A stretch of 64,000 nt of DNA. It comes from Flagellimonas chongwuensis (lineage in GTDB: Bacteria > Bacteroidota > Bacteroidia > Flavobacteriales > Flavobacteriaceae). This document shows positions 14,528-24,679 of this stretch, piece after piece. The stretch spans positions 1 through 64,000 of the forward strand of contig NZ_WYET01000013.1 in NCBI RefSeq assembly GCF_013376415.1, read 5' to 3'. The first letter of the stretch is position 1. Each line of letters begins with the position of its first letter. The notes beneath the pieces are model-generated. The model made no database searches. It was not told where the DNA came from and worked only from the letters and a program-made list of their open reading frames with translations. Made by a program: the position numbers and the translations under genes.

Positions 14528-16972
14528 ATGAAAGTCTTAAAATTTGGAGGCACTTCCGTTGCCAATCCAGAGAATATAAATAAGGTCAAATCCATCCTAA
14601 GCAATCAAAGTGAAGGTCAAATCGCCGTTGTGGTTTCAGCATTTGGAGGCATAACCGACCTACTGCTCAAAGCTTCACGTTCCGCATCCCAACAAGATAT
14701 CAGCTATACAGAAAGTCTTAAGGAAATCGAGGACAGGCATATTTCAGCCATACGTGAATTGATTCCCGTAAAGTCGCAAAGTGCAGCCTTGAGCAAAGTA
14801 AAGAGTGAACTCAATATTCTGGAAACCCTGTTGGAAGGAGCCTTTTTAATCGGCGAGCTTACACCAAAGCTATCCGACAAAATTGTGAGTTACGGCGAAT
14901 TGCTTTCTTCCTTTATCATAAGCGAATTCCTTAAATCGGAAGGCTTGGACGTTGCGTTCAAGGATAGCCGGGAACTCATTAAAACAGACAGCAATTTTGG
15001 TAGAGCCAATGTGGACTTTACATTGACCAACACACTATGCCAAGATTTTTTTGCCGCTAACAAGAACCAAATTACCATACTACCGGGCTTTGTGGCCTCC
15101 AGTAAAAGTGGTGACCTGACCACTCTTGGTAGAGGAGGTTCCGACTATACCGCAGCTATTATCGCTGCTGCAGTGCATGCTGATATTCTGGAAATTTGGA
15201 CCGATGTGAGCGGTATGTACACTGCAAACCCAAAACTAGTAAAACAGGCCAAATGCGTAGCCAATATTAGCTATCAAGAAGCCATGGAGTTATCCCATTT
15301 TGGCGCCAAGGTGCTTTATCCGCCAACTATCCAACCCGTGCTGGGCAAGGAGATTCCCATTGCCATAAAAAATACGTTCGCACCTGAAGAACCAGGTACA
15401 TTAATTGCCAAAAACAATAATGGAAACGGAAAAACAGTGCGTGGCATAAGCCATGTGGGCAACATTAGCTTGCTTTCTTTGGAAGGCCCCGGGATGATAG
15501 GCATCCCCGGCATATCCAAACGGTTTTTTGAAACGCTTTCGGTAAAGAACATCAGTATCGTACTTATCACCCAAGCATCTTCCGAACACTCGATTTGCGT
15601 TGGTATTGCGGATGAAGATGTGGATTTGGCTGCAGAAGCGGTGAACGAAACCTTTGAATTCGAGATATCAACCAAAAAAATTAAGCCTGTCATCGTTGAA
15701 AAGGATTTGACCATCATTGCCCTGGTCGGTGACAATATGAAAAGTCATCAAGGTTTGAGCGGTAAAATGTTCAGCACTTTGGGCAAAAACAACGTAAATA
15801 TCCGCGCCATTGCACAGGGGGCGTCGGAGCGGAACATTTCAGCAGTCATCAAAAAAGAAGACGTAAAAAAAGCCCTCAACTCCCTGCACGAGACATTTTT
15901 CGAAGAAAACATCAAACAGCTCAACCTGTTCGTGATGGGTGTCGGAAACGTTGGTTCTAAATTTTTACAACAAATTCGTCAACAAAAAAAGTATTTAAAG
16001 GAAGAACTAAAACTCAACGTTCGTGTCATCGGTATCAGCAATTCCAGAAAGATGGCCTTTGATGAAAGTGGCATTTCCTTGAAAGACTGGGAAAATATTC
16101 TGGACCAAGGAGAAGCTGCGAACAAAGAAGCATTTTTTGACCGCATAATAGCTCTGAACTACCGTAATAGCATTTTTGTGGACAATACGGCCAATGCCGA
16201 GGTTTCCAAAAGCTATTCCAGCTATCTAAAAAACAGTATATCAGTGGTCACTTGTAATAAAATTGCATCCTCTTCGGATTATGCCTATTACAAGGAACTA
16301 AAGCAATTGGCCAAACAATACAACGCACCCTATCTATTTGAAACGAATGTCGGCGCTGGTTTGCCCATATTGGACACCTTAAAACACCTGATTGCCTCCG
16401 GAGACAAAATCAGGAAGATTCAGGCTGTGCTTTCGGGAAGCTTGAACTTTGTATTCAATACATTTAATGACGGTACTACCTTCCACGACGTGGTAAAGCA
16501 GGCCCAAGAACAAGGCTATACCGAGCCCGACCCGACCATCGACCTAAGTGGTGTTGACGTGATGCGCAAAATATTGATTTTAGCCAGAGAAAGCGGCCAT
16601 CAATTGAATATTGATGATATTGAAAATGAAGCCTTTTTACCCAAGGAAAGTTTAGAGACCAGCTCCAACGAAGCATTTTTTGAAAGTTTGAAGAAATATG
16701 AAGCCGATTTTCAAAAATTGTACAAGGATGCTGCCGCTTCGGATAGCAAGCTAAAATATGTGGCCCAGTTTGAAGATGGAAAGGCCAAGGTAGGACTGCA
16801 ACAAATACCAAAAGGACATGATTTTTATAATCTGGAAGGAAGCGACAACATTGTGCTGTTCTTCACCGATAGATATGTGAATCAGCCGTTAATTATAAAA
16901 GGAGCCGGAGCAGGTGCGGATGTAACCGCATCGGGTATCTTTGCTGATATAGTTCGAATTGGAAATTTCTAA
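14528..16972 (+). CDS. thrA: Bifunctional aspartate kinase / homoserine dehydrogenase I
   Basis: An 814-aa fusion that catalyses the first and third steps from aspartate to threonine. The kinase domain (1-300) begins KVLKFGGTSVANP and has TLGRGGSDYTAA. Two ACT-type regulatory segments follow (about 310-460). The homoserine dehydrogenase part starts at LFVMGVGNVGSKF (about 470), with NAD(P)-binding GxGxxG and the substrate region ETNVGAGLPILDTL. It is the first gene of thrA-thrB-thrC, with thrB 3 nt after its stop. Feedback control by threonine is usual for the family. Confidence 0.96.
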   Translation: MKVLKFGGTSVANPENINKVKSILSNQSEGQIAVVVSAFGGITDLLLKASRSASQQDISYTESLKEIEDRHISAIRELIPVKSQSAALSKVKSELNILETLLEGAFLIGELTPKLSDKIVSYGELLSSFIISEFLKSEGLDVAFKDSRELIKTDSNFGRANVDFTLTNTLCQDFFAANKNQITILPGFVASSKSGDLTTLGRGGSDYTAAIIAAAVHADILEIWTDVSGMYTANPKLVKQAKCVANISYQEAMELSHFGAKVLYPPTIQPVLGKEIPIAIKNTFAPEEPGTLIAKNNNGNGKTVRGISHVGNISLLSLEGPGMIGIPGISKRFFETLSVKNISIVLITQASSEHSICVGIADEDVDLAAEAVNETFEFEISTKKIKPVIVEKDLTIIALVGDNMKSHQGLSGKMFSTLGKNNVNIRAIAQGASERNISAVIKKEDVKKALNSLHETFFEENIKQLNLFVMGVGNVGSKFLQQIRQQKKYLKEELKLNVRVIGISNSRKMAFDESGISLKDWENILDQGEAANKEAFFDRIIALNYRNSIFVDNTANAEVSKSYSSYLKNSISVVTCNKIASSSDYAYYKELKQLAKQYNAPYLFETNVGAGLPILDTLKHLIASGDKIRKIQAVLSGSLNFVFNTFNDGTTFHDVVKQAQEQGYTEPDPTIDLSGVDVMRKILILARESGHQLNIDDIENEAFLPKESLETSSNEAFFESLKKYEADFQKLYKDAAASDSKLKYVAQFEDGKAKVGLQQIPKGHDFYNLEGSDNIVLFFTDRYVNQPLIIKGAGAGADVTASGIFADIVRIGNF

Positions 16973-16975
16973 AGA

Positions 16976-17899
16976 ATGGAAGAAATAAAAGTATTTTGCC
17001 CAGCGACCATTGCCAATGTGTCCTGTGGGTTCGATGTTTTAGGCCTGGCCCTTGATTCCGTAGGTGACGAAATGACCATTAGAAAAACTGCCGAAAAAGG
17101 TATTCGCATCACAAAAATATTAGGACAGAACCTACCTCTTGAAACCGAAAACAATGTGGCAGGAGTGGCAGGCATGGCCTTATTGGCCAAAAGCAACTAC
17201 GATGGTGGTTTTGAAATAGAAATCGATAAGCGCATCAAACCGGGAAGTGGCATCGGCAGCAGCGCTGCAAGTTCCACAGGGGCCGTTTGGGCCATGAACG
17301 AATTGTTGGGCAGACCTTTTTCCAATTTGGAATTGGTACAGTTTGCCATGAAAGGGGAAAAATTGGCCAGCGATGTGGCCCATGCCGACAATGTTGCCCC
17401 AGCCATTTATGGGGGCTTTACTTTGGTTAGGAGTTACGAACCGCTGGACATTATCCCGATACCAACGCCATCGGAACTGTACGCTACCGTAATCCATCCA
17501 CAGATAGAGGTTAAAACCTCCGATTCCCGAAAGATTTTAAAGACCACCATTTCCATGCAACAAGGTATCCGGCAGTGGGGAAATTTGGGCGGTCTGGTCG
17601 CAGGGTTATTTCAAAACGACTACGATTTGATTGGACGTTCGCTGCACGACCATATCGTCGAGCCCATCCGTTCCATGTTGATTCCTTCTTTTGATGACAT
17701 CAAAACAAATGCTGTAAAAGCAGGAGCTCTGGGAAGTGGAATCTCTGGGTCGGGCCCATCTATTTTTGCCTTAAGCAAAGGTGAAGAAATTGCCCAAAAA
17801 GTAGCCGATTCCATGAAAATAACGTATCAAAACATTGGTGTGGATTTTGACATCCACGTTTCCAAAGTAAATAGCCAAGGTGTAAAGAAAATTGCCTAA
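16976..17899 (+). CDS. thrB: Homoserine kinase
   Basis: A 307-aa GHMP-family kinase that phosphorylates homoserine with ATP, the fourth step towards threonine. The glycine/serine-rich ATP loop PGSGIGSSAASSTGAV lies around residues 88-103. The N-terminal 'CPATIANVSCGFDVLGLAL' and the C-terminal GSGISGSGPSIFAL motifs are standard. It lies between thrA (3-nt gap) and thrC (4-nt gap), so the three are translated from one message. Confidence 0.96.
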   Translation: MEEIKVFCPATIANVSCGFDVLGLALDSVGDEMTIRKTAEKGIRITKILGQNLPLETENNVAGVAGMALLAKSNYDGGFEIEIDKRIKPGSGIGSSAASSTGAVWAMNELLGRPFSNLELVQFAMKGEKLASDVAHADNVAPAIYGGFTLVRSYEPLDIIPIPTPSELYATVIHPQIEVKTSDSRKILKTTISMQQGIRQWGNLGGLVAGLFQNDYDLIGRSLHDHIVEPIRSMLIPSFDDIKTNAVKAGALGSGISGSGPSIFALSKGEEIAQKVADSMKITYQNIGVDFDIHVSKVNSQGVKKIA

Positions 17900-17903
17900 A
17901 TCC

Positions 17904-19199
17904 ATGAAATTCTACAGTCTAAACAACCATAACATCCAAGCTTCGTTCAAAGAGGCAGTCATTGCAGGAATAGCTCCCGATAAAGGACTTTATTTTCCAG
18001 AAAGTATCACGCCGCTTCCTGCTGATTTTTTCGAGAATATTGAGAAACTATCCAACCACGAAATAGCTTTCAAGGCAATTCATCAATTTGTGAACGAGGA
18101 CATTCCGGATGAAGCTCTAAAAGATATTATAGCAAACACCTTGGATTTTGATTTTCCCGTAGTCGAAATCGAAGAAAACATAGCGACATTGGAACTTTTT
18201 CATGGTCCTACCATGGCTTTTAAAGATGTCGGAGCTCGTTTTATGGCAAACTGTCTCGGCTACTTCTCCCAAGGGGAAAAACAGGATGTAACGGTTCTCG
18301 TCGCCACCTCCGGAGACACGGGCGGCGCTGTTGCCAATGGCTTTTTAGGGGTCGATGGTGTAAAAGTTGTTATCCTCTACCCTAGCGGAAAAGTAAGCGA
18401 AATCCAAGAAAAGCAATTAACTACATTAGGTCAGAACATCGAAGCCATGGAAGTGAAAGGCGTTTTTGATGATTGCCAGCGTATGGTGAAAACAGCTTTC
18501 TTGGACAACGAAATAACAGACCATAAAAAATTGACTTCTGCGAACAGTATCAATGTGGCCCGATGGCTGCCCCAACTGTTCTACTTCCTATTTGCATACA
18601 AACAGGCAAAATCAAAAGGTAAAGAAATTGTTTTTTCTGTGCCATCAGGGAATTTTGGAAACATTTGTGCCGGAATGGTAGCCCAAAAACTGGGAATGCC
18701 CGCAAAGCATTTTGTGGCCTCAACCAATGTCAACGATGTGGTACCTAAATTTATGGCAAACGGGGTTTACGAGCCCATGTCATCCGTTGCCACCATTTCC
18801 AATGCCATGGACGTGGGCGACCCGAGTAATTTTGTCCGAATCCGTCATTTGCACCAAGATGATTTAAAGACGTTGCAGCAGCATTTATCTTCTTATTCCT
18901 TCACGGATAACGACACCAAAAAGATTATGAAGGAGGTTTATTCCCAAACAGGCTATATGCTGGACCCACACGGTGCCGTTGGTTATTTGGGTGTTAGGGA
19001 ATACCAAAAATCACATCCAAATACCTATGGTATTTTCTTGGAAACCGCGCATCCGGTTAAATTTTTAGATGTTGTTGAAGAAACTCTGGGCTTAAGCCCA
19101 GAAATTCCATCGCAAATCATAAAAGTGATGGACAAAGAGAAAAAATCCCATAAAATATCATCCTACGAAGAACTGAAGCAGTATCTAATCACTACCTAA
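17904..19199 (+). CDS. thrC: Threonine synthase
   Basis: A 431-aa PLP enzyme that converts O-phosphohomoserine to threonine. The PLP lysine is Lys107 in HGPTMAFKDVGARF; the phosphate-binding loop is TSGDTGGAVA. ATG 17904 is chosen because the frame could also open at a TTG (17892) inside the end of thrB, which would add four residues not typical of the family N-terminus 'MKFYSLN'. It ends the operon and meets the aminopeptidase gene tail-to-tail with 5 nt between stops. Confidence 0.96.
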   Translation: MKFYSLNNHNIQASFKEAVIAGIAPDKGLYFPESITPLPADFFENIEKLSNHEIAFKAIHQFVNEDIPDEALKDIIANTLDFDFPVVEIEENIATLELFHGPTMAFKDVGARFMANCLGYFSQGEKQDVTVLVATSGDTGGAVANGFLGVDGVKVVILYPSGKVSEIQEKQLTTLGQNIEAMEVKGVFDDCQRMVKTAFLDNEITDHKKLTSANSINVARWLPQLFYFLFAYKQAKSKGKEIVFSVPSGNFGNICAGMVAQKLGMPAKHFVASTNVNDVVPKFMANGVYEPMSSVATISNAMDVGDPSNFVRIRHLHQDDLKTLQQHLSSYSFTDNDTKKIMKEVYSQTGYMLDPHGAVGYLGVREYQKSHPNTYGIFLETAHPVKFLDVVEETLGLSPEIPSQIIKVMDKEKKSHKISSYEELKQYLITT

Positions 19200-19204
19200 T
19201 CCGA

Positions 19205-20821
19205 TCAATCCAACTTGGGCAGTTGAAAACTGTCCAAGGGACTGGGTTGTTTCATTACTTCTTCAATTTCCTCTGCTTTTCTCGGTGCCATGCCCGATAA
19301 GTTGACAGGTCCATTTTCGGTAATTAAAATATCGTCTTCGATTCGAACGGCAATGCCCCACCATTTTTCATCGCAATCACTGTTTTCTGGAATATAGATT
19401 CCAGGCTCAACGGTAATCACTTGATTGGCTTTAAGGGCTTGATAGGTACCTGCATCGTGCACGTCCAACCCTAAATAATGGGAGGTTCCATGCGGAAAGT
19501 AAACCCTTGCTTCCTTGGCATCTTTAATAATGCCGAGGTCCATCAATCCCTTGGTCACCACTTCCAAAGAAGCTTGATGCGGGTCCCGGAAAGAAGCACC
19601 TACCACACTAGCGGCAATGCCCGCTTCCTGCGCATTATAAACAATATCGTAAATGGCCTTTTGCTCTGGAGAGAATTTGCCATTGGCCGGGATGGTACGG
19701 GTCACATCCGCGGTATAACCATGGTATTCGGCCCCCAAATCCATCAATACCAAATCGTCCCCGACCTTGGTCTTGTTGTTCTCGATATAGTGAAGTATAC
19801 AACCATTATGACCCCCACCAACAATTGAGGGATAGCCTTCGTACTCGGCTCCATATCTTTTATATACATATTCGTGTACACCCTGAATCTCGGTCTCGGA
19901 CATATTGGGATGCATGGCCTTCATCACCTCAATCTGACCCACAGCTGAAATTTCGATTGCCTTTTTAAGCAGCTTCATTTCTTCCGGGGTTTTATCCTGA
20001 CGCAGTTCGGCCATTACCTTCGGTAAAATACTGGAATCCAAATTGGATGAACGTTGCACCACCAAAATTTTATTTTTGATCTCGTCCCTAATTTCTTGGT
20101 TATTGGCCTCCACAAAATCGTTCAGGAGTTCATCATCCTGAAGTTCTGGATAGCGTTCCATAGCGCGTTCCACCATCTCGGATAATTCATCGGCCTTATC
20201 CGGGGTGGTAGTGGCCATCCTCTGATACAAATCATTGCGTACAGGGTTATAGTCTGCAGGATAGTTTGCCTTAACCTTGAAGGTCTTTACCAAATCGAAC
20301 AAATCTGCCGAACCTGGCTTATCTCGATAGTCATTTTGAAAGTCGACAAATGAAACATGGTCGAAGGAAGTAAAATCCAATGGAAACTTTTCAAACTCGC
20401 TTCCATTGTACACCATAGTAAACCCAAGTTGATTTTTCACTCCTTCTACTCCCAAGCGTTTACCTGTCCATTGCTCCGCTCTGGCATTTCTTTCCTGCAC
20501 GTAAAAAATCTCGTCAAAGGAATTTCCAGAAGCATCGGTCTGCTCTTCGGAAAAAATGACCAAGACCGCATTGGGCTCTTTGTATCCTGTCAAGTAATAA
20601 AAATTGGGATCCTGATGATATATGTAATCAACATCGTTGGCCCGATTACGTTCTGCATTGGCAAAAAGGACCACAGCCGTGTTGGGCGGTAATTTCTCCC
20701 TAACGGCGTCCCTTCTTTCCTTATGGAAATCGGCCGGCAAATAATCAGTTGGTAAATCCTGTGAAAAGGTAGTGGCAGCAACTAGCATTACAGACAAAAG
20801 GCTCAAAGTTAATTTTGACAT
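19205..20821 (-). CDS. Exported Xaa-Pro aminopeptidase (M24B)
   Basis: A 538-aa metallopeptidase that removes an N-terminal residue preceding proline. The pita-bread fold carries the metal ligands in DLGAEYHGYTADVTRTIP (two Asp), HGTSHYLGLDVHD (His), EPGIYIPE (Glu) and RIEDDILIT (Glu). An N-terminal creatinase-like domain precedes it. The frame is open from 20896, but ATG 20821 gives a clear signal peptide (MSKLTLSLLSVMLVAATTFS), so it is taken as the start. The product is probably periplasmic and digests peptides. Confidence 0.92.
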   Translation of the reverse strand: MSKLTLSLLSVMLVAATTFSQDLPTDYLPADFHKERRDAVREKLPPNTAVVLFANAERNRANDVDYIYHQDPNFYYLTGYKEPNAVLVIFSEEQTDASGNSFDEIFYVQERNARAEQWTGKRLGVEGVKNQLGFTMVYNGSEFEKFPLDFTSFDHVSFVDFQNDYRDKPGSADLFDLVKTFKVKANYPADYNPVRNDLYQRMATTTPDKADELSEMVERAMERYPELQDDELLNDFVEANNQEIRDEIKNKILVVQRSSNLDSSILPKVMAELRQDKTPEEMKLLKKAIEISAVGQIEVMKAMHPNMSETEIQGVHEYVYKRYGAEYEGYPSIVGGGHNGCILHYIENNKTKVGDDLVLMDLGAEYHGYTADVTRTIPANGKFSPEQKAIYDIVYNAQEAGIAASVVGASFRDPHQASLEVVTKGLMDLGIIKDAKEARVYFPHGTSHYLGLDVHDAGTYQALKANQVITVEPGIYIPENSDCDEKWWGIAVRIEDDILITENGPVNLSGMAPRKAEEIEEVMKQPSPLDSFQLPKLD

Positions 20822-20932
20822 GCTTCTATTTTTGTTCAAAATACAAATTTTGGACATATAATTCCGTGTGGGTTGATTCAGTTTTAGCAAAATCATAATA
20901 CCTCAACACAATGGTATCCTTAATTAATTCCA

Positions 20933-20940
20933 TAAATTTG
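20933..20940 (+). promoter_or_regulatory. -7 box of gcvT
   Basis: TAAATTTG, a perfect match to TAnnTTTG, 22 nt before the chosen start of gcvT. The implied 5' leader is short, which favours ATG 20962 over ATG 20953. Confidence 0.55.
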
Positions 20941-20961
20941 CAAATCTTAAAAATGGAGTCA

Positions 20962-22050
20962 ATGAAAAATACTGCACTTACAAAAACGCATGAGGCCTTG
21001 GGAGCCAAAATGGTACCTTTTGCAGGTTATAATATGCCTGTTTCCTATGAGGGTGTTAATATTGAGCACGAGACGGTTCGCAAGGCCGTGGGTGTGTTCG
21101 ATGTGTCCCACATGGGGGAGTTTTTGATCGAGGGACCAAAGGCTTTGGAACTGATTCAAAAAGTATCTACCAATGATGCCTCCAAATTGGCGATAGGCAA
21201 AGCGCAGTATAGTTGTATGACCAATGAAACGGGGGGTATCGTAGACGATTTGATTATTTATATGATCAAGGACGAAACCTATCTTTTGGTGGTAAATGCA
21301 TCCAACATCGACAAGGACTGGGAACACATTTCCAAGTACAACGAGAGTATAGGGGCCGATATGCGCAACCTCTCCGATGATTATTCACTACTTGCCATCC
21401 AAGGACCAAAAGCAGTCGAGGCCATGCAATCTTTGACTTCTGTGGATTTGTCATCCATCAAATTCTACAACTTTGTAGTAGGGGATTTTGCAGGGATAGA
21501 TTACGTTATTATTTCTGCCACTGGATACACAGGTTCTGGGGGTTTTGAAATCTACTGTAAGAACCCAGAAGTACAACAGGTGTGGGACAAGGTTTTGGAA
21601 GCTGGTGCCGAATTTGGCATTAAACCTATTGGTTTGGCCGCTCGTGACACCTTGCGTCTGGAAATGGGCTATTGCCTTTACGGAAACGATATTGACGATA
21701 CCACCTCACCTTTTGAGGCAGGTCTGGGCTGGATTACCAAGTTCACCAAGGATTTTGTGAACAGCGAGAACCTTTCCAAGGAAAAAGCGACAGGTTCAAA
21801 AAGAAAATTGGTCGCCTTCCAAATGGAGGAACGTGGAATTCCCAGAGCGGGCTACCCTATCCTCAATGCCGAAGGCAAGGAAATCGGAAAAGTGACCTCG
21901 GGCACGATGTCGCCCTCGCTTTCAAAAGGAATTGGTTTGGGATATGTGACTACAGCTCACTCCAAAGTGGATACTCCCATTTTTATTCAAATCCGTATCA
22001 ACAAAGTTCCAGCAACCGTTGTAAAATTGCCATTCTATAAAAATACCTAG
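20962..22050 (+). CDS. gcvT: Aminomethyltransferase (glycine cleavage system T protein)
   Basis: A 362-aa T protein that transfers the methylene group from aminomethylated lipoyl-H protein to tetrahydrofolate. It begins [20 protein letters not shown] and has FDVSHMGEF, the folate-binding Asp region ([13 protein letters not shown]) and the C-terminal barrel (GIPRAGYPI...[19 protein letters not shown]). The frame extends to 20911, but the promoter position and family N-terminus favour 20962. The other glycine cleavage genes are not nearby. The next gene starts 7 nt after its stop. Confidence 0.95.
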   Translation: MKNTALTKTHEALGAKMVPFAGYNMPVSYEGVNIEHETVRKAVGVFDVSHMGEFLIEGPKALELIQKVSTNDASKLAIGKAQYSCMTNETGGIVDDLIIYMIKDETYLLVVNASNIDKDWEHISKYNESIGADMRNLSDDYSLLAIQGPKAVEAMQSLTSVDLSSIKFYNFVVGDFAGIDYVIISATGYTGSGGFEIYCKNPEVQQVWDKVLEAGAEFGIKPIGLAARDTLRLEMGYCLYGNDIDDTTSPFEAGLGWITKFTKDFVNSENLSKEKATGSKRKLVAFQMEERGIPRAGYPILNAEGKEIGKVTSGTMSPSLSKGIGLGYVTTAHSKVDTPIFIQIRINKVPATVVKLPFYKNT

Positions 22051-22057
22051 GTAGCCT

Positions 22058-22876
22058 TTGGATAAAAAAAAGATATTGATATTAGGTGCGAGTGGATTTG
22101 TGGGCAATGCCATATACAAAGAACTCTGCTCCTATTTTGATACCTACGGCACATATTACTCCAATCGCTCTTTCGCCAAGAACAAACAATTTATAAGGTA
22201 CGACTTGGAGGAGGATGATATTTTCCAAGTACTCGAACAGGTCAGGCCAGACGTGATTATTTCCTCGCTTCGAGGGAATTTTCCAGCGCAGATACAAGCG
22301 CATCAGCACTTAATGGAGTACCTGATGAGAAATGAAACTCGACTATACTTTATCTCATCGGCCAATGTATTCGATGCCTACAGCAAGTTTCCATCGTATG
22401 AGCAGGACAAAACATTGTCGTTAAGCGTTTATGGTCGTCTAAAAATCAAAATTGAGAACATGATGATGCGGTTGCCCAAGGAAAAGACCGCAATCCTTAG
22501 AATTCCCATGGTTTTTGGCAACTCGTCGCCCAGAATCAAGGAAATCAAGGAAAGTATCGAGAACAAAGAACCCATCGAAGTGTTTCCGAACCTGATTATT
22601 AACGTCACCAATGATGACAGGCTTACCCAACAGATTCATTACCTCATCAACCGGAACAAAACCGGTATTTTTCATTTGGGCAGCAGCGACCTTATCCAAC
22701 ATGAGGAATTCATCAAGGAGGTCATCGAACATCTTGGAAATTATCATCCCATTTACAAACGCGTATACACCACCAATGAGGACCGATATTTAGCTGCTCT
22801 GCCCAAGGACAATCTACTTCCGAAGAATCTTCGCATCAGCTGTCAAGAGATTATCGACCATCATTTGCCCGTGTAG
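22058..22876 (+). CDS. RmlD-like NAD(P)-dependent sugar reductase/epimerase
   Basis: A 272-aa extended short-chain dehydrogenase. Residues 6-14 form the Rossmann loop (LILGASGFVG). The catalytic Tyr/Lys appear as YGRLK near residue 128 and a Ser-rich strand (FISSANVFDA) precedes them. The overall shape is closest to dTDP-4-dehydrorhamnose reductases. There is no ATG; the start is TTG 22058, 7 nt after gcvT, which fits the glycine loop spacing. No other nucleotide-sugar genes flank it, so the substrate is unknown. Confidence 0.75.
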   Translation: MDKKKILILGASGFVGNAIYKELCSYFDTYGTYYSNRSFAKNKQFIRYDLEEDDIFQVLEQVRPDVIISSLRGNFPAQIQAHQHLMEYLMRNETRLYFISSANVFDAYSKFPSYEQDKTLSLSVYGRLKIKIENMMMRLPKEKTAILRIPMVFGNSSPRIKEIKESIENKEPIEVFPNLIINVTNDDRLTQQIHYLINRNKTGIFHLGSSDLIQHEEFIKEVIEHLGNYHPIYKRVYTTNEDRYLAALPKDNLLPKNLRISCQEIIDHHLPV

Positions 22877-22922
22877 TTTTCTTTTCAATGTTTAATTGGC
22901 TATCTTCTGAAAAAACATACTT

Positions 22923-23204
22923 ATGAAGAAGATGAACACCACAGAAATTGAAAAAGCGCTTGAATCAATATCCGGCTGGTCCCTAAAAGATGACATGATC
23001 GTTAAGTCTTTCACTTTTAAGGATTTTAAGGAGGCGTTTTCCAAAATGACTCATATTGCCTTTGAGTGTGAAAAACAAAACCACCATCCAGAATGGGAAA
23101 ATGTGTACAACAATCTCACCATAAAACTGAGTACGCACGATGCTGACGGAGTTACCCAAAAAGACATTGACCTTGCTACCTCCATCGAAAAAATTATTGG
23201 CTAG
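22923..23204 (+). CDS. 4a-hydroxytetrahydrobiopterin dehydratase
   Basis: A 93-aa pterin-4a-carbinolamine dehydratase (PCD/DCoH fold). It regenerates the pterin cofactor after aromatic amino acid hydroxylation. The family signature is clear: Glu50, then His54-His55-Pro56, Trp58, Tyr62, His72 in LSTHDADG, and Asp81. An ATG at 22935 is an alternative start. The partner phenylalanine hydroxylase is not in the window. Confidence 0.92.
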   Translation: MKKMNTTEIEKALESISGWSLKDDMIVKSFTFKDFKEAFSKMTHIAFECEKQNHHPEWENVYNNLTIKLSTHDADGVTQKDIDLATSIEKIIG

Positions 23205-23274
23205 CTTGAAAATAATCAACTTGACAACGGGGCATTTTTTGCTAAATTTGCCAGCATCCAGAATTTAAGAATAT

Positions 23275-23985
23275 ATGGGAAGAGCGTTCGAATTTAGAAA
23301 AGCACGGAAAATGAAACGTTGGGCCGCGATGTCCAAAGCGTTTACTAGAATTGGAAAGGATATTGTTATGGCCGTTAAGGAAGGTGGGGCGGACCCAGAC
23401 GCCAATTCCAAGCTACGTGCCGTAATCCAGAATGCCAAGGCAGTAAACATGCCCAAGGATAATATTGAACGTGCCATTAAACGGGCTTCCGATAAAAATC
23501 AAGGAGATTACAAAGAAGTGTTGTTTGAAGGTTATGCTCCTCATGGCATCGCTATTTTGATCGAGACCGCCACCGACAACAATACGCGTACCGTGGCCAA
23601 CATCCGTAGTTATTTTAATAAATGTAATGGTAGTTTGGGAACATCGGGCTCGGTTGAGTTTATGTTCGACCACACCTGTAGTTTTACCATAAATGGCGAA
23701 GGATTGGACCCTGAAGAACTGGAACTGGAACTTATCGACTTTGGTGCCGAAGAGGTTTTTGTTGATGAAGACGGCATACATATTTATGCGCCTTTTGAAA
23801 ACTTTGGGGCCATTCAAAAAAAGTTGGAGTCCAGAGAGATTGAAATCATTTCTTCAGGCTTTGACAGAATTCCACAAGTGACCAAAGAATTGAACGAGGA
23901 AGAGGTTGCCGATGTAGAGAAATTGCTGGAAAAAATAGAGGAAGACGACGATGTTCAGAACGTATTTCACAGCATGAAAGAGTAA
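23275..23985 (+). CDS. YebC/PmpR family protein
   Basis: A 236-aa member of the TACO1/YebC family, a cytoplasmic protein linked in different bacteria to transcription control or to relief of ribosome stalling at proline stretches. The N-terminus MGRAFEFRKARKMKRWAAMSK has the branch-typical form (most families read 'MAGHSKWANI'). It then has DNIERAIKRA and a GxxxxIxxxTDNxxRT segment. Length is normal. It stands alone with its own 70-nt upstream gap. Confidence 0.9.
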   Translation: MGRAFEFRKARKMKRWAAMSKAFTRIGKDIVMAVKEGGADPDANSKLRAVIQNAKAVNMPKDNIERAIKRASDKNQGDYKEVLFEGYAPHGIAILIETATDNNTRTVANIRSYFNKCNGSLGTSGSVEFMFDHTCSFTINGEGLDPEELELELIDFGAEEVFVDEDGIHIYAPFENFGAIQKKLESREIEIISSGFDRIPQVTKELNEEEVADVEKLLEKIEEDDDVQNVFHSMKE

Positions 23986-24086
23986 GGTTGTACCTACATC
24001 TCAAAAAGTAATCACTTCATCTACTTTAGTTGCATTTTGGACCAAAAGTTAAGTACTTTTATTCTAAACTTTAATTTGTTCCCCCA

Positions 24087-24563
24087 ATGAAGAACTCCAT
24101 AAAGGCATTTGGTTTATTCGCATTATTCCTTATTCTATTTTCCTGTAGTAGTTCTGATGGAGAAAACTCACCTGATGTCATCCCAACAGGTGAACCTATT
24201 GAGTTTACCGGAGAATGGTCGGCAGAAAAAGCGGTATTTGATATTGAATTTGAAGATTTGACCGAAACAGCCGATTTTATAGCTGAAGGGGGTTCCATAA
24301 ATCTTAATGTTGAAGAAAATGGAAGCTTCTCCATTCAATTTGTACTAGGGCAAAACTCAGAGAGCATAACAGGTCAAATGAGTATAAATGACGACTTGCT
24401 CACCATTGTTTTTGATTACTCCCCTTCCGATAGATCTTATTTTGAAGTCCATCATACGGATAATATTCTTGAAATTGATGGAGGTCCATTGGAATATGAT
24501 TTTGACGACGATGGAACTCCTGAGCCCGCCTTGGTAAGTTTTAGGTTCATTTCCAATCAATAG
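24087..24563 (+). CDS. Small lipoprotein, hypothetical
   Basis: A 158-aa protein with a lipoprotein signal (lipobox LFSC, Cys20) followed by a Ser/Asp/Glu-rich linker and a beta-rich domain (FTGEWSAEKAVFDIE..., SITGQMSINDDLLTIVFDY). The pattern suits the lipocalin-like lipoproteins common in Flavobacteriaceae, but I cannot name a family. An acidic DFDDDGTPEP segment near the end might bind calcium. Probably surface- or periplasm-exposed. Function unknown. Confidence 0.75.
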   Translation: MKNSIKAFGLFALFLILFSCSSSDGENSPDVIPTGEPIEFTGEWSAEKAVFDIEFEDLTETADFIAEGGSINLNVEENGSFSIQFVLGQNSESITGQMSINDDLLTIVFDYSPSDRSYFEVHHTDNILEIDGGPLEYDFDDDGTPEPALVSFRFISNQ

Positions 24564-24630
24564 AACAGTACAATTTCCCCGAACTTTATTAGAGGTCAAT
24601 ATCTAAGGAAAATTTAAAGAACATAACATA

Positions 24631-24663
24631 AAAAAGGGCTTGCCGAACGGCAAGCCCTTTTTA
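24631..24663. terminator. Bidirectional terminator
   Basis: AAAAAGGGCTTGCCG pairs with CGGCAAGCCCTTTTT across AA; perfect, with A and T runs on either side. It separates the lipoprotein gene from the convergent amidohydrolase gene. Confidence 0.85.
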
Positions 24664-24679
24664 TTCTTCCCAATAGGCC